This document shows positions 1-6,401 of a stretch of 18,996 nt of DNA, one piece after another (within the stretch, counting starts at the first letter, position 1; the number at the start of each line of letters is the position of its first letter). A program made the translations under genes and the position numbers. This DNA is from CAWEFA01 sp963808135 (lineage in GTDB: Bacteria; Bacteroidota; Bacteroidia; Bacteroidales; DTGW01): assembly GCA_963808135.1 (NCBI GenBank), contig CAWEFA010000060.1, positions 1 through 18,996 of the forward strand. The letters are read 5' to 3'. The notes beneath the pieces are model-generated. The model was not told where the DNA came from and made no database searches. It saw only the letters and a list, made by a program, of their open reading frames with translations.

Positions 1-1
1 T

Positions 2-88
2 AAAAAAACCATACAACATTCATTCAATGGTAATTTTGGAGATGGGATGGTGACTATGGGCAATTGGACAACAGAAGCTAATTACTGA
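2..88 (+). CDS. possible C-terminal tail of an unidentified protein (5' truncated by window edge)
   Basis: An open frame enters from the window edge and reads 28 residues, ending in NWTTEANY and a TGA stop. The composition (HSFNGNFGDGMVTMGNW) looks protein-like rather than random, but I do not recognise the family. It lies outside the long inverted repeat that begins near 195, so it is not a copy of anything else in the window. The frame is short and could be chance. Confidence 0.2.
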   Translation, partial: KKTIQHSFNGNFGDGMVTMGNWTTEANY

Positions 89-110
89 AAAATCTCATAC
101 CCTAATAAAT

Positions 111-150
111 TAGTCAATCAACTAGTCAATCGACTAATCAATCAATTAGT
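111..150. repeat. 12-bp tandem repeat, about 3.3 copies
   Basis: Three successive 12-mers are visible: TAGTCAATCAAC, TAGTCAATCGAC and TAATCAATCAAT, followed by TAGT. They sit just after the possible coding tail and before the outer edge of the inverted repeat. The function is unknown. Confidence 0.7.
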
Positions 151-194
151 GCAGAATGTCAGGTCTGCGTACTCTATAACAATCTCAGCTGCTT

Positions 195-1076
195 AAGGCT
201 AATGTAAATTAAAAATACAGTTTTGGAAGTTTGTTTTGATAATAACTGTATGGATAAGTATTCAGTTTTTCAATCTTTCTTAATCCTGTAATAATTGGCC
301 CTATCAAAGTCTCCTCAGAATGTCAGTGATGTATTAGAACCTCTCCCCTGCCATGTCATTAGGGCTTCCTTATATGTATTTAATTTATATAGGTCTTCAT
401 GCGCATCCTTCACAACGCTGATTTATTTACAAATTGTCTTGGATAACCAAAATTAGTACAGGAGTGCCTAACCCGGCGGTTATTGTACATTTTGTTGGAT
501 TCTTTAATTTTAATGGATTTGAATCCTATAGTAATTATCTCCAGAATCTTCAAAGCCATCTTCAAATCTATTAGTCATAGATTTTTCAATTGTTGTGTTG
601 TAATTTAAAGAAGCTTATATCCCCAAAAACAACTTTTAAGGTTGCACCTTAAATCCTTGTACCAATCAAATTTATTTGAAGTTTCAAATATCACACAATG
701 TCTATTAACTTCATCAGCGATTATTTCAGTCAACACCCTTTTTGCAGTCAACAATGAAATATCATCTTTAATAAATCTATAATATCGGGGTTTTATAAAT
801 GGGATAATAGGTGGTTTATATTTTACATTTCCAGGATTTTTCCAGCCAGAGATGTATATGTATCAAGCATCTCAAGGACATGAATAATATGTTCAAAGTT
901 AATTTTATTAGGCTCGTAATAATCCGCAAGAATTTTAGAAACACTTTTCAATAGATTTGACTTCGAATGCAATAAATCGAAATCTTGTTCTTAATATTTA
1001 AGTTCATTCCTGTGTACTATCAACATTTATTTTTTAGGTTGCCCTGGCTCCTACTCATTTTTATTTTTATTTTTAT
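195..1076 (-). pseudogene. degenerate mirror copy of the SIR2-like gene
   Basis: Reverse-complement match to roughly 4074-4945, for example the blocks around 263-320, 760-960 and 975-985. Numerous small insertions and deletions destroy the reading frame. The region matching the first 35 codons (985-1076) is badly scrambled and includes low-complexity TTTTTA runs. No open frame of useful length remains. It is the left arm of the inverted repeat and so most likely a poor-quality duplicate of the intact gene rather than an independent locus. Confidence 0.75.
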
Positions 1077-1379
1077 TATTTATTTATTGTCGAATATGTT
1101 TTTTAGCGTTATGTAATTACCATATATATGCAATATCATTGCGTATATACTTCCCTTTTTTCTACATAAACCTTCTCTGGATTTTTTAAACCCGGAAGGT
1201 TTGTTGGTTTGGTTGTTCCTAAGGGTTCTCTTTCTGGGAGACCCTGCAAGGTTTAGAAGGTTTCTTTGAATGTGTGAATTATGTAACTTATTCCCAAAAG
1301 TTGTATAACATTTTGACCTAAAAACTACTTAAATTTGCATTTCATTTATTAATAGATTATCCCCCTATAATTTATTGCC

Positions 1380-1880
1380 ATGACAGCAAAAGAATTTCAA
1401 TATAAATTAATTAACCTCCACTAAAGCCTGATGAGGTTTGCCTATAGCTTAACTATTGATATTGACGATGCAAAAGACCTGGTACAGGAGACCTTTCTAA
1501 AAGCATTGACGTATCGCGATAAATTTGTACATGAGTCTAATTTTAGAGCATGGACATATACCATTATGAAGAATACCTTTATAGAGAATTATAGGCGGTC
1601 GGCTCTTCATAATACCTATAGCGATCATACAAAAGAAGAGTTTTGCATGAATTGTTCACACACTTTGAGGATCGATAATCCCATTCTGCGTACACATCAA
1701 AAGAACTTGAAAAAACCGTTGATGCGCTTGACGACCATTTCAAATTGCCATTCAAACTGCACCATGAGGGTTAAAATAGAAAGAGATTGCTAAAACCCTC
1801 GAATTGAACCTTGGAACAGTAAAAAGAGAATATTTTCTGCGAAGCAGAAATTGATGAAACAACTTAATGGATGTGTTTAA
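1380..1880 (+). pseudogene. frameshifted mirror copy of the ECF sigma factor gene
   Basis: This matches the intact minus-strand sigma gene at 3274-3777 base for base over most of its length. The start ATG is at 1380 and the expected TAA ends at 1880. A change at about 1420 creates an early in-frame stop (the copy reads CCTCCACTAAAGCC where the other arm has CCTCCAGGAAAGCC). A deletion near 1681-1690 shifts the frame, so only an internal 120-codon frame from 1431 stays open. It belongs to the left arm of the palindrome. Confidence 0.8.
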
Positions 1881-2044
1881 TAGATTAAAAAAATCGTTAA
1901 TTATAATATTACCTCCCGATCCAAAAATATAAAATGTTTACACTGAGAAATTATGGTTTAATTTAAAACCGAAAAAACTTTTCACTCCCTTCTTTGTTAT
2001 TACATTACTTAAATTTAATAAATAAAAAATTAAAAAAAATCAAC

Positions 2045-2576
2045 ATGAAAAAGATTGCAACAATTACAATCGTAGCTGCAACGGCTTGATTATTGTCGTT
2101 TAAAACAGCGGATAATGCAACATGTCGCTTTGACAAAGCCCATGCAAAATTAGGCTTTAAATAACCCACTTGATGGTTTCAGATGTTGAAGGGTGGTTTA
2201 AAACCTTCGATGCAAAAGTTACATCATCCAAAGATGACTTCTCCGATGCCATAGCAGAAATGACGGCAGATGTAAACAGTATTAATACCGACAATGAAGA
2301 ACGTGACAAACACTTGAAAAGTCCCCATTTTTTTGATGCAGTAAAGTACCCTGTGATTACTTTTATAAGCAAAACATTCAAAAAAGTGGATGATAAAAAT
2401 TATAAAGTAACTGGCGACCTCACCACTCACGGCATCACAAAAACAGTTGAGTTGGATGCTGTTTGCAGGTTGGCGCAAATCCCATGAGCAAAAAAACAAT
2501 TGCAGGTTTTAAAATAACAGGTACGATAAAACGCAGCGAATTTGAATTGGGCAATAATGAAACTTCATCGCTAAAT
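2045..2576 (+). pseudogene. yceI: left-arm copy of yceI, broken and cut off at the palindrome centre
   Basis: It starts with ATGAAAAAGATTGC at 2045 and follows the minus-strand yceI copy. Breaks are visible: a TGA in the signal-peptide region (GCTTGATTATTG where the other arm has GCTTTATTATTG), a TAA after KLGF near 2160, and a missing G near 2465 that shifts the frame after ELDAVCR. Between these the long frame from 2170 reads good YceI sequence, including YPVITFISKTFKKVDDKNYK, which is out of frame in the other arm. After FELGNNETSS the gene runs into the palindrome centre. Confidence 0.75.
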
Positions 2577-3110
2577 AGGCGGAAGTTTCAATCGATGACC
2601 AATTTCAGAATTCGCTGCGTTTTATCGTACCTGTTATTTTAAAACCTGCAATTGTTTTTTTGCTCATGGGATTTGCGCCAACCCTGCAAACAGCATCCAA
2701 CTCAACTGTTTTTGTGATGCCGTGCATGGTGAGGTCGCCAGTTACTTTATAATTTTTATCATCCACTTTTTTGAATGTTTTGCTTATAAAAGTAATAAGC
2801 AGGGTACTTTACTGCATCAAAAAAATCGGGACTTTTCAAGTGTTTGTCACGTTGTTCATTGTCGGTATTAATACTGTTTACATCTGCCGTCATTTCTGCT
2901 ATGGCGTCGGAGAAGTCATCTTTGGATGATGTAACTTTTGCATCGAAGGTTTTAAACCACCCTTCAACATCTGAAACCATCAAGTGGGTTATTGTAAAGC
3001 CTAATTTTGCATGGGCTTTGTCAAAGCGACCATGTTGCATTATCCGCTGTTTTAAACGACAATAATAAAGCCGTTGCGGCTACGATTGTAATTGTTGCAA
3101 TCTTTTTCAT
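2577..3110 (-). pseudogene. yceI: YceI-family periplasmic lipid-binding-like protein, frameshifted and lacking its C-terminus
   Basis: The start at 3110 gives MKKIATITIVAATALLLSFK, a plausible signal peptide, then NATW. The frame breaks near 3021-3030, resumes as DKAHAKLGFTITHLMVSDVEG, and shifts again near 2795-2800 after DAVKYP. VGANPMSKKTIAGFK, beyond that, is correct in this arm. YceI proteins are small periplasmic or secreted beta-barrels that bind isoprenoid-type lipids. The usual length is about 190 residues; here about 175 codons are present before the palindrome centre removes the end. Taking the better arm at each position restores almost one continuous YceI, so the breaks are probably sequence errors. 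It lies 160 bp downstream of the ECF sigma gene on the same strand, and a shared transcript is plausible. Confidence 0.75.
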
Positions 3111-3273
3111 GTTGATTTTTTTTAATTTGTTATTTATAAATTTAAGTAATGTATTAACAAAGAAGGGAGTGAAAAGTTTTTTCGGTTTTAAATTAAACCA
3201 TAATTTCTCAGTGTAAACATTTTATATTTTTCGATCGGGGGGTAATATTATAATTAACGATTTTTTTAATCTA

Positions 3274-3777
3274 TTAAACACATCCATTAAGTTGTTTCAT
3301 CAATTTCTGCTTCGCAAAAAATATTCTGCTTTTTACTGTTCCAAGGTTCAATTCGAGGGTTTCAGCAATCTCTTTATATTTGTAACCCTCATGGTGCATT
3401 TTGAATGGCAATTTGAAATGGTCGTCAAGCGCATCAACGGTTTTTTCAAGTTCTTTTGATGTGTAGGCAGAATGTGGATTATCGATAGCCAAAGTGTGTG
3501 AACAATTCATGCAAAACTCTTCTTTTGTATGATCGCTATAGGTATTATGAAGAGCCGACCGCCTATAATTGTTTATAAAGGTATTCTTCATAATGGTATA
3601 TGTCCATGCTCTAAAATTAGACTCATGTACAAATTTATCGCGATACGTCAATGCTTTTAGAAAGGTCTCCTGTACCAGGTCTTTTGCATCGTCAATATCA
3701 ATAGTTAAGCTATAGGCAAACCTCATCAGGCTTTCCTGGAGGTTAATTAATTTATATTGAAATTCTTTTGCTGTCAT
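3274..3777 (-). CDS. RNA polymerase sigma factor, ECF (sigma-70) family
   Basis: This is a complete 167-residue protein of typical ECF length. Region 2 lies at about residues 10-75, with DIDDAKDLVQETFLKAL (the region 2.2 core contact) and FRAWTYTIMKNTFINNYRR (2.3/2.4, -10 recognition). Region 4 is at about 110-162, with FKMHHEGYKYKEIAETL and LGTVKSRIFFAKQKLMKQL as the helix-turn-helix for the -35 element. It would redirect core RNA polymerase to a small regulon. No anti-sigma gene is visible beside it; the next same-strand gene is yceI, a possible target. CMNCSH at about 93-98 in the linker holds two cysteines and a histidine, which might bind metal or sense redox (inference). The gene is divergent from the SIR2-like gene across a repeat-rich 296-bp gap. 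Confidence 0.9.
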   Translation of the reverse strand: MTAKEFQYKLINLQESLMRFAYSLTIDIDDAKDLVQETFLKALTYRDKFVHESNFRAWTYTIMKNTFINNYRRSALHNTYSDHTKEEFCMNCSHTLAIDNPHSAYTSKELEKTVDALDDHFKLPFKMHHEGYKYKEIAETLELNLGTVKSRIFFAKQKLMKQLNGCV

Positions 3778-3899
3778 GGCAATAAATTATAGGGGGATAA
3801 TCTATTAATAAATGAAATGCAAATTTGAGTAGTTTTTAGGTCAAAAATGTTATACAACTTTGGGAATAAGTTACATAATTCACACATTCGAGGACACCT

Positions 3900-3980
3900 A
3901 AACCTTCCGGGTCTCGGAGACCCGGAAGGTTTAGCAACCGAACCAACAAACCTTCCGGGTTTAAAAAATCCAGAAGGTTT
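3900..3980. repeat. two tandem AAACCTTCCGGGT palindromes
   Basis: Two dispersed-type palindromes sit side by side. At 3900-3932, AAACCTTCCGGGTCTC pairs perfectly with GAGACCCGGAAGGTTT across one base. At 3948-3980, AAACCTTCCGGGTTT pairs imperfectly with AATCCAGAAGGTTT. A third member is at 6264-6297, and degraded mirror copies occur at about 1170-1260. Such elements are common between genes in Bacteroidota. They could end transcription or form RNA hairpins between the divergent ECF and SIR2 genes. Confidence 0.8.
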
Positions 3981-3997
3981 ATGCAAAAAAAGGGAAG

Positions 3998-4024
3998 TAT
4001 ATACGCAATGATATTGCGTATATA
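3998..4024. promoter_or_regulatory. 27-bp perfect palindrome, candidate operator upstream of the SIR2-like gene
   Basis: The 12-base arms TATATACGCAAT and ATTGCGTATATA are separated by GAT. They match perfectly and centre about 63 bp upstream of the SIR2 ATG. The length and symmetry suit a dimeric repressor site or a control site in the gene's own promoter. The left arm of the large repeat keeps a near-intact copy at about 1121-1151. No regulator gene that would bind it is adjacent. Confidence 0.5.
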
Positions 4025-4073
4025 TGTGAGTTTACCGGCAAGGCTAAAAAACATATTCGACAATGAATAAATA

Positions 4074-5288
4074 ATGAAAACAAGGATAACAACATTAGTC
4101 GGAGCAGGGGCAACATTGGATATAGATGCTCCTAGTGCAGAGAAATTAACTCAAATTGTTAGAAACAAGACTCTCGATTTATTGCATTCGAAGTCAAATC
4201 TATTGAAAAGTGTTTCTAAAATTCTTGCGGACTATTACGAGCCTAATAAAATTAACTTTGAACATATTATTCATGTCCTTGAGATGCTTAATACATATAA
4301 GTCTGGCTGGAAAAATCCTGGAAATGTAAAATATAAACCACCTATTATCCCATTTATAAAACCCCGATATTATAGATTTATTAAAGATGATATTTCATTG
4401 TTGACTGCAAAAAGGGTGTTGATTGAAATAATCGCTGATGAAGTTAATAAATATGATGTCAATTTTGAAAGCTCAAATAAATTTGATTGGTACAAGGATT
4501 TTTGGTGCGACCTTAAAAGTATTTGGGATATAACTACTTTAAATTACGACACAACAATTGAAAAATCTATGACTAATAGATTTGAAGATGGCTTTGAAGA
4601 TTCTGGAGATAATTACTATAGATTCGATCCATTAAAATTAAAGAATCCAACAGAATCTACAATAGCCCATTTGCACGGCTGTATTAATTTTGGTTATCCA
4701 AGACAAATTGTGAATCAATACGCATATGAAGATACGCATGAAGACCTATATAAATTAAATACATATAAGGAAGCCCTAATGACATGGCCGGGGAGGAGTA
4801 CGAATGGGTCACAAGCATCTGAGGAGACTTTGATAGGGCCAATTATTACAGGATTAAGAAAGATTGAAAAACTGAATACTTATCCATACAGTTATTATCA
4901 AAACAATTTCCAAAACTGTATTTTAAGAAATAGTAGCCTATTAATTGTTGGATATAGCTTCGGGGATTTGTATTTGAATCAAATAATGGAAAGAATAAAT
5001 CGAGTTCACGGAGATAATAAAAGGATTGTAATAATTACATACTATGGAGAGGACTATTGGACTGATGACCACCATATAATTGATTTTCCGGAAACTGATG
5101 ACGCTTATATCTTTTATGCTAAGGCGTTTGTACTAGACAGTCCATTAAGAGGTTATAAATATGATAATTTTATCAAAAAAGAACCTATCAGAGCTAAAAA
5201 TGGAAACGTTCTAGTGTACTTAAATGGTTTCAAAGAAGCAGTTGAAAATCATAAAGATGAAATAATTAATTTTTTAAAAAACAAGTAA
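4074..5288 (+). CDS. SIR2-like (SIR2_2 type) domain protein, putative NAD-consuming effector
   Basis: This is a complete 404-residue protein. Signs of the SIR2 Rossmann fold are LVGAGATLDIDAPS at residues 8-21 (nucleotide-binding GAG loop), TTLNYDTTIE at 154-163 (the NYD motif), HLHGC at 199-203 with the likely catalytic histidine 201, and LLIVGYSFGDLYLNQIM at 289-305 (GYSFxD motif). Members of this bacterial group act mainly as NAD-hydrolysing effectors in anti-phage systems, alone or with a partner, rather than as protein deacetylases. No extra sensor domain is obvious, and the C-terminal 90 residues are unassigned. The gene stands alone, divergent from the ECF sigma gene and followed by a repeat and the HEPN-MNT pair. 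A palindrome just upstream may control it. ATG 4074 is the first good start. The fold call is solid; the defence role is inferred. Confidence 0.8.
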   Translation: MKTRITTLVGAGATLDIDAPSAEKLTQIVRNKTLDLLHSKSNLLKSVSKILADYYEPNKINFEHIIHVLEMLNTYKSGWKNPGNVKYKPPIIPFIKPRYYRFIKDDISLLTAKRVLIEIIADEVNKYDVNFESSNKFDWYKDFWCDLKSIWDITTLNYDTTIEKSMTNRFEDGFEDSGDNYYRFDPLKLKNPTESTIAHLHGCINFGYPRQIVNQYAYEDTHEDLYKLNTYKEALMTWPGRSTNGSQASEETLIGPIITGLRKIEKLNTYPYSYYQNNFQNCILRNSSLLIVGYSFGDLYLNQIMERINRVHGDNKRIVIITYYGEDYWTDDHHIIDFPETDDAYIFYAKAFVLDSPLRGYKYDNFIKKEPIRAKNGNVLVYLNGFKEAVENHKDEIINFLKNK

Positions 5289-5300
5289 AGCCCAGCCGGT

Positions 5301-5430
5301 AACATCGGCTCATATAAAATGCGGGTTTCAGAAGGTTTGCAAGTTCAGTGCTTTCTAATTATATTTGTGTAGCGGGGTTCGTCCTGCGGACAAATCCCGC
5401 ACTTTACGTAGCCGAGGAACGTTGGCGAGC
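5301..5430. repeat. 130-bp imperfect inverted repeat (attC-like fold), copy A, full length
   Basis: The left arm, AACATCGGCTCATATAAAAT followed by GCGGGTTT, is the imperfect complement of the right arm, AAATCCCGCACTTTACGTAG followed by CCGAGGAACGTT. Inside is a strong stem, GCGGGGTTCGTCC paired with GGACAAATCCCGC around TGC (5372-5400). The outer right edge GTTGGCGAGCATT (5421-5433) recurs inverted as AATGCTCGCCAAC at 6205-6217, and the left arm recurs directly at 6215-6241. Size and folding resemble integron attC sites, but the strict RYYYAAC/GTTRRRY core is not met. It may also end SIR2 transcription. Confidence 0.7.
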
Positions 5431-5478
5431 ATTAAAAACACATTAACTTTGAAATAGATTTTACTATTAAAAATTCAC

Positions 5479-5486
5479 TATCTTTG
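5479..5486 (+). promoter_or_regulatory. Bacteroidota-type -7 element for the HEPN-MNT pair
   Basis: TATCTTTG matches the TAnnTTTG -7 consensus and ends 28 bp before the HEPN ATG. The nearest upstream TTTG (5448-5451) is about 27 bp away, longer than the usual 19-21, so the -33 box is weak or uncertain. Confidence 0.45.
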
Positions 5487-5514
5487 CTTTGATTACTTTG
5501 TATATCAATATTGT

Positions 5515-5913
5515 ATGGATAAAGAATTTGACAAAGAACGTATTGTAAATTTTTGGATTGAAAGTTCAGATAAGGATTTCAAAACAATGATGGATTTGCA
5601 TGCAACCAAAAATAATAATTGGGCGTTATTTATGGGACATCTGGTTATTGAAAAACTCTTAAAAGCTTTGTATGTTAAGTACAACAATGATTATCCTCCA
5701 TTGACTCATGATTTACGTAGGATATTTGAAAAGACTAATATTAAACTTGATGCTTATCAACAAGTTCTCTTGGATAGTATTTCAAGATTTAATATAAATG
5801 CCAGATATGATGATTACAAGCAAAGCTTTTATCAATTATGTACTGATACATTTACTATTGAATGGATTAGCAAAATAAAAGGTTGTAGATTATGGATAAA
5901 AACGATGCTTTAA
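5515..5913 (+). CDS. HEPN domain protein (HI0074-like), partner of the MNT protein
   Basis: This is a 132-residue helical protein of the minimal HEPN family (PF05168-like). Recognisable parts are FWIESSDKDFKTMMDL at about 13-28, GHLVIEKLLKALYVKYN at 42-58, PPLTHDLRRIFEKTNI at 61-76, and the FNINARYDDYK signature at about 93-103. The RX4-6H ribonuclease motif of HepT-type HEPN toxins is not visible, so an RNase role is doubtful. In this family the HEPN protein forms a complex with a minimal nucleotidyltransferase, as in Haemophilus HI0073/HI0074, and the pair is usually described as a toxin-antitoxin module. The stop overlaps the MNT start by 22 bp in another frame, implying translational coupling. 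Together the two genes fill the space between repeat copies A and B. Confidence 0.85.
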   Translation: MDKEFDKERIVNFWIESSDKDFKTMMDLHATKNNNWALFMGHLVIEKLLKALYVKYNNDYPPLTHDLRRIFEKTNIKLDAYQQVLLDSISRFNINARYDDYKQSFYQLCTDTFTIEWISKIKGCRLWIKTML

Positions 5914-6206
5914 GAATAAGTAAAGGGTATTTACAAAGACTAAAAAATACTGATTTAGGATTTGCTGAAGCTTATTTGTTTGGTTCATTTGCAAAAGGTA
6001 ATCAGCATGATAATAGTGATATTGATATAGCTATTGTATTAAATGATAATGAGAATCACACATTTGAAACAGATGTCAAATTAATGATAATTAGAAAAGG
6101 CGAAGAAACAATTATTGAACCTCATGCTTTTTCAAAAGACGAATTTGATTATAATATGCCAATTGTTAATCAAATAATAAAACACGGAATTAGATTAGAA
6201 ATATAA
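5892..6206 (+). CDS. minimal nucleotidyltransferase (MNT, HI0073-like)
   Basis: This 104-residue protein carries the pol-beta type nucleotidyltransferase motif GSx10DxD: GSFAKG at 31-36 and SDIDIAIV at 42-49, with metal ligands Asp43 and Asp45. A third acidic ligand is likely the Glu in IIEPHAF near residue 77. MNT proteins of this size pair with HEPN proteins; some modify the HEPN partner by adding AMP, which neutralises it. The gene starts inside the last codons of the HEPN gene (ATG at 5892), and its TAA (6204-6206) directly abuts the repeat element, with no room for a separate terminator. It is intact and typical in length. Confidence 0.9.
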   Translation: MDKNDALRISKGYLQRLKNTDLGFAEAYLFGSFAKGNQHDNSDIDIAIVLNDNENHTFETDVKLMIIRKGEETIIEPHAFSKDEFDYNMPIVNQIIKHGIRLEI

Positions 6207-6262
6207 TGCTCGCCAACATCGGCTCATATAAAATGCGGGTTATAGCGGGTTGCTAAGTTGGG
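6205..6262. repeat. copy B of the attC-like repeat, 5' half only
   Basis: AATGCTCGCCAAC (6205-6217) is the exact inverse of the outer right edge of copy A. It is followed by a 27-base exact direct repeat of copy A's left arm (6215-6241 equals 5301-5327). Weaker similarity continues to about 6262 (GGGTTGCTAAGTTG against AGGTTTGCAAGTTC). The right half of the element is missing and the sequence switches to an AAACCCTTCCGGGT palindrome. Confidence 0.8.
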
Positions 6263-6263
6263 G

Positions 6264-6297
6264 AAACCCTTCCGGGTTTTAAAAACCCGGAAGGTTT
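6264..6297. repeat. AAACCTTCCGGGT-type dispersed palindrome
   Basis: AAACCCTTCCGGGTTTT faces AAAACCCGGAAGGTTT. It is the same family as the two copies at 3900-3980. It begins exactly where repeat copy B loses its match to copy A, as though it had inserted there or replaced the rest. Confidence 0.75.
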
Positions 6298-6357
6298 ACG
6301 TCTCCACTGAATCTCAATTCTTTTATCTTAAAATAATCGATAGTTTATTCAAACTAA

Positions 6358-6396
6358 AAAAGGCCTTCCTGATTTTCGAAATTTAGAAGGCCTTTT
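6358..6396. terminator. intrinsic terminator, potentially bidirectional
   Basis: The 11-bp stem AAAAGGCCTTC / GAAGGCCTTTT surrounds a 17-base loop, with A-tracts and T-tracts on both sides. It lies 6 bp beyond the stop of the minus-strand SPFH gene and could also stop plus-strand transcripts from the HEPN-MNT pair. Confidence 0.8.
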
Positions 6397-6401
6397 CGTA
6401 A

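Larger units (their letters stand above)
195..4945. repeat. giant inverted repeat (palindrome) with arms of about 2.4 kb, centre near 2577
   Basis: Bases from about 195 to 2576 are the reverse complement of about 2577 to 4945. Paired landmarks are the yceI ATG (2045 and 3110), the ECF ATG (1380 and 3777), and SIR2 internal sequence (263 pairs with 4874, 220 with 4916). The midpoint of these pairs drifts by only about 10 bp, so both arms keep the same order and nearly the same length. Near the centre the arms are almost identical. Outward, the left arm gathers substitutions and indels in coding and non-coding DNA alike. There is essentially no loop, and the centre lies inside yceI near CGCTAAATAGGCG, so the 3' end of yceI is absent from both arms. 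Past about 4945 the right side continues as normal sequence with no partner. I favour a fold-back read or amplification artefact; a real inverted duplication followed by decay is the alternative. Confidence 0.9.

Noticed and set aside
2224..3216. Other-frame open reading frames across both yceI arms
   Set aside because: They are antisense shadows of YceI codons on either arm of the palindrome.
3774..4063. Minus-strand open frames reading GRFVGSVAKPSGSPRPGRF-type peptides
   Set aside because: These are translations of the CCTTCCGGGT palindromes and the palindromic operator region; no protein family resemblance.
5301..5430. True integron attC site
   Set aside because: The inverted structure fits, but the outer boxes (CGCCAAC/GTTGGCG) do not satisfy RYYYAAC/GTTRRRY and no integron integrase is present. 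Kept as attC-like only.
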